Shown here piece after piece: positions 32,576 through 42,472 of a stretch of 64,000 nt of DNA; the stretch's first letter is position 1; the number at the start of each line of letters is the position of its first letter. Under the pieces are notes generated by a model that was not told the origin of the DNA, ran no database searches, and was given only the letters and a program-made list of their open reading frames with translations. The stretch comes from Metellina segmentata (Eukaryota; Arthropoda; Arachnida; Araneae; Tetragnathidae), in assembly GCA_947359465.1 (NCBI GenBank), contig OX375879.1, positions 125,586,760 to 125,650,759 on the forward strand, written 5' to 3'. The position numbers and the translations under genes are program-made.

Positions 32576-33949
32576 TGTTAAGTGCAACTCCCCTGGTAAT
32601 ATTTTTGAAAGCACATCACTGCTGATATTTACGAAATAAAAAGTACAACAGTTCATTTGACGAGCTCATCAGAGCAGGTTTTTTTTTTTGTTGAATAACA
32701 TGCGTGCCAGTGCAATAAATAATTGAATGTACACCAGTACTGTGGAAATTTTAGGGAAAAGGGTATACAAGGGCTTGGATCATTACTGGTTTGTTTTCAA
32801 GTAGACTGAGTATATATGAGAAATTATTCATTCTTATGGTAGATCGTTATGAAATGAAATTTAAGTACTGATGCTGATGGTTGATATTTTAAAAGTTGAT
32901 TTTAAAGTATGTTTAAATGCACACACACACACAATTTGAGATAATCTTTTTCTAATACAAATTAGAAGTGTTGTCATGTTTAGTCGTAGATTGTTTTTCT
33001 TGATGTGAAATTGAAATATAAGGAATTTATACCCATTTTTATTAGAGGTATATTTTGAAATTGTCTACAGTATAGTGATTGTGATCGGATAAGTATTATT
33101 TTACAATTATTTTAAGTGTTCATACTTATATGAGAGAAATTTAATTGCTGATTGTTTATGACATTCTAAAATTTTTTATACTGGTGTTGTAAATTTGATC
33201 TGATATTATTTTATTACAAGTTTTACAAGAGAACTGTGCATGAATTTGAACTGATAATTAAGTACTATTCGTGAATGTATTGCTATTGCATAGTTTTTTT
33301 TCCCAAATTTTCATACATTTTAATAACAGCGTCTTTTTTTTTCCCAACTTATGTAAAGAGGGTACTGTAGAATTCATGTTACTAAGCTTAATAGAAGTGG
33401 AAAATCATTGTTATTCAAATTTCCACTGAGTGGATTGGGGCAATTCAAACCCTAGGGTACATATATAAACATTTTTGATTTTGTCTTTCTGAGTTTCGAG
33501 AATTATATAAATCCCTATGTCTTTTTTATCAAAAAAGGTAAAAGTTGATTTAACTCTCTTAGCAGAAGAATTAGGAGTTACTGTGTTAACCGAGCATTCC
33601 ATTATCGATTAAAGAAATTCCATCCTTAATTGTCGGGCGTATGAGGAAATATTCGTGCGAGAACGTTTAAACATAATTATAGCCGATAGGAAGGATAGAA
33701 CTGATAAGTAAGGCAACTTTTTGCAACAAATGCAACTTTTCTTCACGCATTCTACGCTGCATGTAAAGTAATAAAACCAAAATTCCTCCTACACGGGGTG
33801 TATAGTAAGTGAGTTATAACCTCAATATAAATGCAATCTTTTTGCATAAATGCAACCAATTGCAACTTTTTAAAATATAGCTTAAAATAAATTCATATCA
33901 AATTACTATTTCATTTTTTGCTCTCTGAATCAACCCTTCGATCACGTGT
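32576..33949. other. AT-rich non-coding region
   Basis: About 1.4 kb with no recognisable gene. It contains a (CA)7 microsatellite at 32919-32932. Confidence 0.45.
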
Positions 33950-34320
33950 GTCTGATCTTGCGAACGCCGAAGTATTGCGGATCAAACAAGTTCATGGTAA
34001 GAAGGTGTTCGTCCTAAGACGAAAGTGAAATAAATGGCAAGAAGTACTTTAACGCATTGGTTGGCACTCTTGATAATCCAGAGGAAACTTGCGTAATCGA
34101 CTGCAGAGTTTGCGAGGTGAGTGTCGATCATCAATATGTTGTTCACCTTGTAGATGACGTTTTAAAATCTCTGAATGTTGAGCGAAAGGATTTTTTGCGC
34201 TTCTACTATCCGATACAGCGCATTATATGACTGCGGCTGGCGCAGGTTTTCAATGTTAAAGAAATTGCTGGCCAAGGATCGGCCATTCAACGTTCTTCTG
34301 TATTTCAGTATGTATTATAA
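33950..34320 (+). pseudogene. hAT-like transposase fragment (CGBP1-like family)
   Basis: A plus-strand frame reads ALVGTLDNPEETCVIDCRVC, HQYVVHLVDDVLKSLNVERK and, after a one-base shift, LSDTAHYMTAAGAGF. The pattern (variable linker, then a SD-x-A-x-YM motif) resembles transposase-derived proteins related to CGG-binding protein 1 and hAT transposases. Both flanks are lost and the frame is broken, so it is a relic. Confidence 0.5.
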
Positions 34321-34872
34321 TACTGTTGTACACGACTAAAATTGTCAATATATTTTGAATTTTTTTCATTGTTTACGAATAATTTATTTTAGAATTTTGT
34401 GTATCAAAAATAAATGCAACTTTATTTCCATAAATGCAAATTTAGGGAATGATAAATGTCCATTTTTACTGCAACAAGAAGTTGCCCTACTGATAAGGAA
34501 TTCGAACTTGAGAAAATCAAAGTAAAAGCCGCGTCTCGAACTGGTTCGGAACACCATAATGGTGTAAATAGGTAACAAGGGAGCTGGAGAAGAGAAACGC
34601 TACAGCAGAGACCACTCGCTGGGTCGGCAGGTGGCGAATTACAAAACAGTGGCATGGGCGTGAACGGTCCACAGGCACCACCAGACACCAAAACTCTTAC
34701 GGAAAAAGCCCTCAAGGGATTGGATGAAATTCTTCAAAATGATACTCAAGACTCTTGGACAACGTCTCATGGAAAGATAGACTACAATGCAAAGTTAGTT
34801 TTTAGTAGCAATGAAGAATCCACTGTTAATACAGAGAAATACAAGGGTAACAAATCTAACTCTTGGGTCAAT
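34321..34872. other. Left flank of Gypsy-3
   Basis: No gene recognised. Overlapping opposite frames of about 90-97 codons (34422-34715 minus, 34654-34929 plus) lack family resemblance, and one runs into the LTR, so neither is called. Confidence 0.4.
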
Positions 34873-34877
34873 GCATG

Positions 34878-35510
34878 TGTACTGGTTATTGTACCCAATT
34901 TTGTTCTGGATACCAATATCCAGTTTTGACCTCAGATTCGATCGGAAATAAATGGAGTTCTCAATCGGTATTGGATAAAAATATGAACATACCTTTATAT
35001 ATGGTGACCATCAGGTTTGAAGTGAAGCATGGGGTATACAGGTTCCTTCTTTTGGAGTCAGGTGGTTCTTTCCATCTAATATCTAGAGATTTCTAATATT
35101 GGTGATGAAAAAGTAAAGTCAGCCGTTTTCTGTGTGGTAACTTCGTTTATTAATTTAGTCTTTCAATTCGTCGATGGTACATTCTTTTTACAATAGTTAC
35201 CATATTTCTGGAAAAATGGTTGGCCATAACCGAAAGATGCTCCGTCTCTTTTTTTTAGCGTTTTCGTTTCCTGTCGTTCTCCCCTTCTGACCTTCCCTCA
35301 ATATTCCATTGGCCGAGTCATTGCGCCATTTCAAATATCAACCTCATTGCGTGAAGGGTGAAAGCGCACACGTTCCATTTTCTCGGAATCGAGGGGGTCT
35401 CCTCAAGTTCAGGGATTTGTTAGGGGAATGTACATTGACACAAATAGCTTGTAGGTTGTGTTTCCCCGCTTTTAGGGCAAAACAATATCTGATGTGATTG
35501 TCATATCGCA
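34878..35510 (-). repeat. 3' LTR of Gypsy-3
   Basis: 633 bp with plus-strand ends TGTACTGG and TCATATCGCA. Nearly identical to 61922-62593 apart from scattered substitutions and a 40-bp segment present only in the other copy. Confidence 0.9.
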
Positions 35511-36522
35511 TAAAATATACCCCATCAATAGAGAAAAAAACTCTAAAATTCGGAGAACAATATATTATCTCTCCGAGGAATGCTCAAAAACTGATATCGA
35601 GGCATTTCCCTGAACTCTCAGTAGTGGCCAGTGAACTTTTTCCTTACAGCATGGTAACAATGGTAGCACTGATAATGAAATGAAAATATAATCAGACAAA
35701 TAATAATGATGACATGCATTCTGGATGAGCCGCAGGAATTCAATGAGTCCAAAGTCATGTGCCCATATTTCACCAATATAGTTTACAAACCAGCACAAAC
35801 ATTACAACAACAAAAACAAAACTGTACAATCCAACACATGTAATATAGCAGCAACTTGTATTTATAAGTTTAACCACCTCTTAGGCGTGAGTAGAGAACG
35901 TTTAAATACCCTGTCACGATGAATAAATTCTAATATCAATTGATATCGGGTTGTCTGGGTCCAACTTTCTCTCTTTATCGGCTTCAACTCTATAACAACT
36001 TTATCGTACACAAAAATAACAAAAATAAAGCACCCCATGTGGAGGATTATACAAAATGAAAAAAAAAGAAAAGTAGGACATTATAACATGACTAAATTAC
36101 AGTTATTAGATATATAATACTCAACGTTCACGACACATGATAACACATAATTTGGACAAGAGTCGTCATCACCCATCTATGTTCGCGAATGAGTAATTTC
36201 TGCCAGCAGAATTACCCCAAAGATGGCTAATGCTGCTCCAGTTTGGCGGAGCTCAAAGCATGATAAAGGATTATCGCTAGAAGTGAAGAGAGAATGATAA
36301 GCACAAAACGATAAATCCTAATAGAGCAGATGACATCTAAATACTTGGAAGAACGTTATTTGAATTTTAGCAGTTTATATAGTAATTTACATTCAATATC
36401 ATTTTTAAGTAATAAAGTATCACAGATATTTTTCTTCGTAAGAGTGTCAATGTTCACAAATGTTCCACATATCATTATAGCGTCCATGAGTTCATTATAA
36501 CATCAACGAAGAAAACACAATA
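35511..36522 (-). other. Gypsy-3 region between integrase and 3' LTR
   Basis: About 1 kb without an open frame. If the family carried an envelope-like or extra frame it is unrecognisable here. The polypurine tract expected beside the LTR is not clear. Confidence 0.4.
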
Positions 36523-36960
36523 TTAATTGATGATACGATTACGCAATTGATAACGAGGAGTAGACACCCGAAGATTTTCATCACAATTGTCAATCAATAT
36601 AGTCTTTCTTGCGGGCGCTAGACGTAAGCGATCTATATGCACCTTAAAAACAGGGGCAGATTCATCGTCCAAGAGTCTAATTCTAAAGTTCACATTATTG
36701 TGTTTTGAAATAATGCAATAAGGCCCTGTGTATTTAGGTTTAAACACATCTTTCGACCTCAAATAAACAGTATCACCAGCATTCAGAATTCTCAGTTTAG
36801 CCCTGGCATGCTGCCTGTTGTTTTGTTGGATGCGATTTCTCTCTAATGATGTGTAAGCCTGTTCATATGCGACTTTCAAATCCTGCTGCATTTTTGAAAT
36901 ATAATGTCCTTTGTCTAAATGAGTAGGCGTAATAAGTAGTATGTGGGTCCCTTTACCGTC
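36523..36960 (-). pseudogene. Gypsy-3 integrase C-terminus
   Basis: Minus-strand frame from about 36960 (HILLITPTHLDKGHYISKMQ) to the stop at 36523. The GPY/F-like domain is visible: LRILNAGDTVYLRSKDVF, PKYTGPYCIISKHNN and FKVHIDRLRLAP. The upstream catalytic core is at 56967-57200, 20 kb away. The break near 36960 is where foreign sequence starts (TTTTTCAAGATGGCCGCCG). Confidence 0.8.
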
Positions 36961-37160
36961 TTTTTCAAGATGGCCGCCGTTTGTTTACATTTAGGAGGAG
37001 GAATCAGATAACGTTGTTGGGGGGAGATAAGGATTCGTTGTTGGGGGGAGATAAGGATTTGAGGTGGTTACTGATAAGAACTTGACGTTTTGTTTTCATT
37101 TTTCGGTGGACGAGATGACGTCATGTTGTTGATGGTGAGTTTCCATGGTGATGAAGGACT
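36961..37160. other. Start of the non-element segment inside Gypsy-3
   Basis: Contains a 24-bp direct repeat (GTTGTTGGGGGGAGATAAGG, twice, about 37012-37060). No coding. This is the left border zone of the 4.3-kb segment that includes ALKBH2. Confidence 0.45.
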
Positions 37161-37163
37161 GGT

Positions 37164-37178
37164 AGCGCCACCTGGTGG
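37164..37178 (-). promoter_or_regulatory. CTCF-like motif 1
   Basis: AGCGCCACCTGGTGG matches the reverse-oriented core CTCF consensus (GCGCCMYCTRGTGG) at every position. It is followed 12 bp later by AGTAAC, as in motifs 2 and 3. Binding is inference. Confidence 0.5.
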
Positions 37179-37214
37179 TGGGATGAGTAACCGTATTATA
37201 TGAATTTAAAAAGG

Positions 37215-37295
37215 ATTTTCTCGGATTCGAACCGGGGACCATGGGTTCCGAAAGCAGACATGCTATCCGTTGAGCTATCGAGCACTTGTGAGGAA
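37215..37295 (-). repeat. tRNA-Arg-like pseudogene or SINE head
   Basis: Minus strand: A box TAGCTCAACGGATAGCA, anticodon-arm-like TCTGCTTTCGGAACC (TCG anticodon position) and a perfect B box GGTTCGAATCC. The acceptor ends pair over only about four bases and the anticodon stem does not form, so a functional tRNA is unlikely. Confidence 0.55.
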
Positions 37296-37418
37296 AGGGT
37301 GTTTAAATGTAGCGTTTGCTTTTTCTCTCAGTTTGGGACTTGTGAAAATATTGGGAGTGGTGGGGTTTTAATTTTGAATAATTAATCTTCTAATGAATTG
37401 AGTTGGGAAACGACTGGT

Positions 37419-37433
37419 AGCGCCATCTAGGGA
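37419..37433 (-). promoter_or_regulatory. CTCF-like motif 2
   Basis: AGCGCCATCTAGGGA, preceded by CTGGT as in motif 1 and followed by CAAGTAAC at the same distance. It matches the CTCF core except for the last positions. Confidence 0.4.
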
Positions 37434-37507
37434 TTTTTCAAGTAACTAATTAAATATAAGATTTGATATTTTCGTATATAATTTCTAATGGTGTGAAAAT
37501 GACAGGT

Positions 37508-37522
37508 ACCGCCATCTAGGGG
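37508..37522 (-). promoter_or_regulatory. CTCF-like motif 3
   Basis: ACCGCCATCTAGGGG, preceded by CAGGT and followed by AAAGTAAC. Third member of the spaced family at 37164, 37419 and 37508. Confidence 0.4.
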
Positions 37523-37559
37523 TGGAGAAAGTAACACATAGTATTAAAAGGATTTATTT

Positions 37560-38270
37560 CCCAACTATATTTTAGAATTAAATGGAGAATTATTTGAAAG
37601 AAAAATAATAATACGTGGATTCGAACCCAGCAAAAGGTAATCACGGCCAACCGATTTTACACAAGCACTTTATGCGTTCGACCATGATAACCTATATATG
37701 ATAGTGTTGTATTTAAAATAGACTTTCATTTTGTGAATGCGTACAGTACCAAAGATTGAAAATTCTAGAAGCTTCTGGAAAGGGTGACTCAGTTTTGTTT
37801 AGCCTGTATAAGGTTAATTAAGATAACAGAAGAACCGGAGTTATACCCGAAGACACTGATAGGATACAATATTAATTAAACAACTGTGGCCAAAGTGACT
37901 TTTGCAATATGTGTGTTTTACATGAATCATCTATAGTATAGATATAATAATATCCTGTGTGAATAATAATATGTGAATTTGAACCCAGCAAAAGGTGCTC
38001 GCGGTCAACAGATTTTACACAAGCACTTTATCCGTTTGATTACGACTACATAAATGATCGTGTTATATTTAAAATAGTCTATCATTCTGTTAATGCGTAT
38101 AGTACATACTACCAAATATTGAAAAGTCTAGAAGCCTCTGGAACGTGTGAGAATTACACATGACTAAGGATAATGTTTTTGCACGTGTAGGTTAAAGAGA
38201 AGGATCGGACTTATACAAGGAGTCATCGATAAAAGTGACTCAAAAGAAAATTAAAGATTAGCTTAAACTA
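37560..38270 (-). repeat. Diverged tandem duplication containing two tRNA-like units
   Basis: A segment of about 200 bp at 37605-37790 recurs at 37970-38150: ACCCAGCAAAAGGT, GATTTTACACAAGCACTTTAT, TATTTAAAATAG and TCTAGAAGC in the same order, with roughly a quarter of positions changed by eye. On the minus strand each copy starts with a B-box-like GGGTTCGAATCC (intact) or GGGTTCAAATTC (decayed), so the unit is probably tRNA-derived. Confidence 0.65.
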
Positions 38271-38441
38271 CTGAAGTACACGTGTTGTGGTATCTGAAAA
38301 TGTTAGGGACCAAACAAAAGAAAATGATTATGCTGTTTGATAACTAAGAGGCTTTTAAAAGCATAGTTGAATTTGTTTCTAGGGTCTTTGAATAATTTTG
38401 CTTCTCTGGATTTTTGCCCTTCTATTGTTTTTAGATACATC

Positions 38442-39083
38442 ATGGATTCTAGTGATATTAGACCTGCAAAGAAAATGCGTACAGACAAAGAACAGTGTTT
38501 TCAGAAATACTGTAAAGATTCTTTATGCTATGAATATGGTAAATTGTTTACAGATTGTGATGGTTGGTCATATTTCCGTCGATTGGAAAACGAATTAACG
38601 TATTTAAAGAAAGAGGAAACTACTATAGAAATTTACGGTAAGAAACATACTGTGCCTCGACAACTTGTAGCATATGGAGACGAAGGTATAAGCTATACCT
38701 TTAGTGGATCTTGTATTGCAGCCAAGCCCTGGTCTCCTTTACTGTTGGAAATAAAGGGTGAAGTGGAACGAATAATTGATGCAAGATTTAATTTTGTGTT
38801 GGTGAACCGTTATAAAGATGGTAAGGACTGTATAGGTGCACATAAAGACAACGAAAAGGACTTGGATCATAATGCACCCATAGCGTCTGTTTCATTTGGA
38901 CAAAAAAGACAGTTTGTGTTTTCTAGAAAGAACTACAACTCTTTAAAAATTGTTCTGGAAAATGGAAGTTTACTTTTAATGATTTATCCAACCAACAAAT
39001 TTTGGTTACACAGCTTACCCCGTGGAAATGCATTATGCCCTAGAATCAACTTAACGTTTCGAAAAAATTATTGTATAAATTAG
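38442..39083 (+). CDS. ALKBH2: ALKBH2-like DNA oxidative demethylase, single exon
   Basis: A 213-codon frame without interruption. AlkB-family Fe(II)/2-oxoglutarate dioxygenases of the ALKBH2/3 type directly reverse 1-methyladenine and 3-methylcytosine in nuclear DNA. Visible features: a basic N-terminus (RPAKKMR); the ALKBH2 hairpin region (EIYGKKHTVPRQ; the Val-Phe-Gly of the human base-flipping finger is Ile-Tyr-Gly at 64-66); TYTFSG-like SYTFSGS; NRYKDGKDCIGAHKD with iron ligands His134 and Asp136; iron ligand His190 in FWLHSLP; and 2-oxoglutarate-binding Arg201 and Arg207 in RINLTFRK. All catalytic residues are intact. The ATG at 38442 is chosen over an upstream in-frame ATG (38367) because family similarity starts near it and TTGTTTTTAG just upstream (38425-38434) looks like a splice acceptor. 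Human ALKBH2 coding sequence is split by introns; this copy has none, so a retrocopy or intron loss is possible. Confidence 0.85.
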   Translation: MDSSDIRPAKKMRTDKEQCFQKYCKDSLCYEYGKLFTDCDGWSYFRRLENELTYLKKEETTIEIYGKKHTVPRQLVAYGDEGISYTFSGSCIAAKPWSPLLLEIKGEVERIIDARFNFVLVNRYKDGKDCIGAHKDNEKDLDHNAPIASVSFGQKRQFVFSRKNYNSLKIVLENGSLLLMIYPTNKFWLHSLPRGNALCPRINLTFRKNYCIN

Positions 39084-39324
39084 TGATAATACCCATATGA
39101 GCCCCTGAACTGGAACACAGTGTAAATAGGAATGTACACTAAACGATATTTGGAAAACGTTACAATTAATATTTATGCCTTTGTGAATATTATTTTTATA
39201 CTTACATCTTATTGTTATTTTAAAGAAACTTTTATGCGTGTCTTACGACATACACAGTATTCTGGATTAAAAAAAAATTAAATACTAATTTTATAAATTG
39301 TGTCTTTTTTAATGCAAGATCTGA

Positions 39325-39330
39325 AATAAA
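39325..39330 (+). promoter_or_regulatory. Possible polyadenylation signal for ALKBH2
   Basis: AATAAA 242 bp after the ALKBH2 stop, followed by a T-rich stretch. AT-rich sequence makes chance matches likely. Confidence 0.35.
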
Positions 39331-40857
39331 ATTTTATTTGCTATAAATATTTATGTGTTTTTTTAAATTTAGATGCTTTCACTTAAACACTAATTATACA
39401 TTAGATTCTACAGCACATATTTTATTGCAGAATTTATTTTTAAATACTGTACACTTAAGTAAAAATAAAAAATCTTTTTTATTTTATTTGAAAACTTTGC
39501 AAAACCATACTATGCATATGTTTCCTTGTAAATTTTTTTTTAAAATTGAACTAAAGAAAACTCACCCATATACCACAGAAGTACAACATGGTACTTACAG
39601 AAGTAAGTTGATAAAACAAAGAAACAGTAGAACAAAGTTAATTAAACTTACAAGATTTGATGACCTTAACAAATGAGTAGAAACGCAGATGACTCCTTGT
39701 ACATTTGAAGAAGTTATAATCGTATTGAAATCTAAACCATATGTTATTTTTTAATTATTATTTCCTAGTCATATAATTTTTTTTAAAATTAATCTGGCTA
39801 AAATTTAATGATTCAATTTTTTAGATTTACAAACTTTTTTAAATGAAATTTTCTTTGATTTATTGTAAAATATTAAGATGCTTTTATACACAAAAATTAG
39901 ATACTATTACGCATATTTTAATAATGATTTTAAAAACATACGATTGAAACATATAAATTCGGTATTATTAAAAAACTTTAAATGCAGATTACAAAAAATA
40001 ATTATTTTCAATTTACAATTAAGACATTTAGCATTTTGATTTCTTAAAGCATGTTTTTATGTAAGAAAAAAATTAAGAAGAAACCTGTAAAAGTAAAATA
40101 TTTTTTACCTTTAGTTGAAACATTGCAAGACCCATACTATGAAGATGTTTAATTGTACATTTGAAGTAGTGAAAATGAATACTAATAAACTTTTAGTCCT
40201 TGAAATTCTAAATTAAATGTCTTTATTCTAATGCTCTTGCAAACCATACATTTTACTAAACACATGAACTTCTTTTTATTTACTTGAAAACCTTGTGTAT
40301 ATTATGCAGTTTAAATTGCAGAGTCAAATGCCAATTTTGTACAAATATTTTACAAGATACTTTGTATAGGTCTTTTATAATTTTAGATGTACTACATTGC
40401 TACGTTAAATGGATAGTAAGTGGGTTTTTTGTGATTTTTGAAAATAATGTGTACATTTTAAGGCTGCTAAACAAAATAAATTATTGCCCTTTCTTGATAG
40501 TTAATGCATAATCTAAAGATTTACTCACACCACTGATAGTTTTACACATGAGTAAAATTTAAAAAACAACGGAAAATTTTAAATACTAATTAATTTTTAA
40601 ATGAACAAATATCATTGAAATGATGTTTAAGTATGAATTTTATGTATTCTTCAAACAATCTCTGCAAAAAACAAATTGTTCTAAAACATATTGAAAAATA
40701 ATTCAAAAACATATTGAAAAATAATTCTAAAACATTTTGAAAGAAGTCATACTGAAACAAAGTAAACTATCTAACACTTTTTAATTGAAAAAAAACACAG
40801 GATTCATATATTTTACACAAAGTAATGCACTATAGTAAAAACAAAAGAACGTATTTT
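39331..40857. other. AT-rich region with decayed internal repeats
   Basis: Very AT-rich. A loose motif recurs at about 39480-39535, 39690-39720, 40105-40165 and 40280-40310 (variants of TTGAAAACTTTGCAA, CCATACTATG and TTGTACATTTGAAG), suggesting old tandem copies. A 107-codon plus-strand frame (39353-39676) is low-complexity and not called as a gene. Confidence 0.45.
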
Positions 40858-41309
40858 TTACATGCCTGCATTTTTTAAGAGACAAATATTTCCTATGAGC
40901 CAGTTATTAAAAGCCGTCACCTCAGCTTTTGGGCAATGCAAATGATTTTTGTGATGACCACATGATAGTTTTTCGATCTCTTTGTTGGTGCTTAGAGCAC
41001 ATAGTGCATCGAATTTTGGACACCCAAAGTGTTCCAAGTCGATGTTTGGAATATTCAAGGCATCTAAGCGTTGTTTCTCAACACAACCACCTTTGCAAGC
41101 AACTAGGTACTGAGAGACACTCTTTGTCTGCTTGTACAATTCCAAAAGTTTAGAGTCTAGACTTTCTAAGGGATACACGTTTTCCCATGCTATGGGACAG
41201 AAAGGAAGTCCACACACGTAATTTTCAACATATCGCACAGTTTTACGATCTTTGACACTAAGTTTATACTTATAAGGCGATAGGTTAAAACGAATACTCG
41301 CAGCTACTT
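40858..41309 (-). CDS. Unrecognised Cys/His-rich domain, in frame with LINE-A endonuclease
   Basis: About 150 codons following the LINE-A endonuclease without a stop. It begins after KAAFRKVA with ASIRFNLSPYKYKL. Putative metal ligands are CGLPFCPIAW, VACKGGC, FGCPKF, and a C-terminal CGHHKNHLHCP followed by EVTAFNNWL. I do not recognise the family: it matches neither the LINE linker nor the reverse transcriptase expected here, nor a BIR, RING or PHD pattern I can verify. The frame is intact and its composition is protein-like, unlike the AT-rich flank, so it may be a captured host or viral gene exon. Its own start codon is unknown. Confidence 0.5.
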
Positions 41310-42290
41310 TTCGAAATGCTGCTTTTGCTTTTTTATAAATTATAAAGTTTTCACTTGTTGGATATCTATTAAAGATATTCCAGGCTTTTCTCTGTTTCAG
41401 GTATGCATCGCTACAATCCTCATTCCACCAAGGTTTCTTTTGTTTTTTAGATATAGTACTGACTGTTTTAATGCAAGCGTCAGCACTTGCTATAATTATG
41501 TTTGTTATTTTTGAGGTGACTTCATCGATGTCACCAATTTCTACCGTGTTAGAAATATCTGCAAGGCTAGTAAAAAGTGGCCAGTTGGCAGTTTCAAAGA
41601 TGTAGTTAGTTTGGCTGACAGAGTGAGGTTGGTATTGGCCTTCATATTTTAGTTTAATAGGATAATGGTCACTATTGTAGAGGTAAGGATCGACAGAAAA
41701 GAACCAAAATGGTAAAATTGAAGGAGTGCAAATTGTCAGATCTATTGAATGGTAAGTAAGTGAAGGTGAATGAAAGTAAGTAGGTTGGCCGTTATTCATT
41801 ATACATAAATCATTGTCCGTTATTAGTTTCTCAATTTGTTTGCCTCTACGATTAATGTCTGAATTGCCCCAGAGAATATGATGACCATTTAGGTCACCAA
41901 GTATAATGAATGGTTGAGGAAGTTGATCTATTAAATTATTTAATTCAGAAGTGGCGACATGGGTGTTAGGAGGTAAGTATAAATTGCATATTGTAATTAA
42001 GATATTGACATGAAGTCTTACAGCAACAGCTTGTAGATTTGTTTTAAGGTTAATTTGAGTGACTGGAAAGTCATGGGAGGCAAGCAAAGCAACACCTCCA
42101 CATGCTCTTTGGCCATCATCGTAATCTTTTCGAAATATAGTGAAATGACGAATATTGGTGGTATCATTCTTTCTTAAATAGGTCTCCTGGAGGGCGATTG
42201 CAGCTGGCTTGTGGTTGTTTATGATGTCTTTAAGGTCAGCAATTTTTGGACGAAAACCCCGGCAGTTCCAGGAAAGAAAGGAAGCTATAA
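41310..42290 (-). CDS. LINE-A AP-type endonuclease (in-frame with downstream Cys/His-rich domain)
   Basis: Open from about 42290 on the minus strand. Endonuclease/exonuclease/phosphatase motifs in order: SFLSWNCRGFRPKIADLK, AIALQETYLRK (Glu), ITICNLYLPPNTH, IILGDLNGHHILWG (Asp and Asn), YHSIDLTICTP and NSDHYPIKL (Asp-His). The post-endonuclease linker KKPWWNEDCSDAYLKQRKAW is typical of Jockey/I elements. At KAAFRKVA the family similarity stops and the unknown domain begins. There is no stop over about 480 codons in total. Confidence 0.8.
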
Positions 42291-42472
42291 AAATAAAGAA
42301 TAATAGAGAAGGAAAAACTATTTGTGATTTCTCGTCCTAGGACGATGTTTGTCTTGCCGAGGATCTTTCTTGGGCTTCAGTGGCGAAGTCTCCAAGTCCT
42401 CATATTCTACAGATGAAATATCGCTTTCAGTGTTATAAAGATTAATGAGATCACTGGTTGAAGGATTAGTTA

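Noticed and set aside
34422..34929. Overlapping opposite frames left of Gypsy-3
   Set aside because: No recognisable domain, and the plus-strand frame runs into the LTR.
35309..35497. 62-codon frame repeated at 62392-62580
   Set aside because: Lies inside the Gypsy-3 LTRs; no coding signal beyond LTR identity.
37215..37295. Functional tRNA-Arg gene
   Set aside because: A and B boxes are good, but acceptor and anticodon stems do not pair properly, so it is listed as a pseudogene or SINE.
39353..39676. 107-codon plus-strand frame downstream of ALKBH2
   Set aside because: AT-rich, Lys/Phe/Thr-biased, no family features; kept only as part of a repeat-bearing region.
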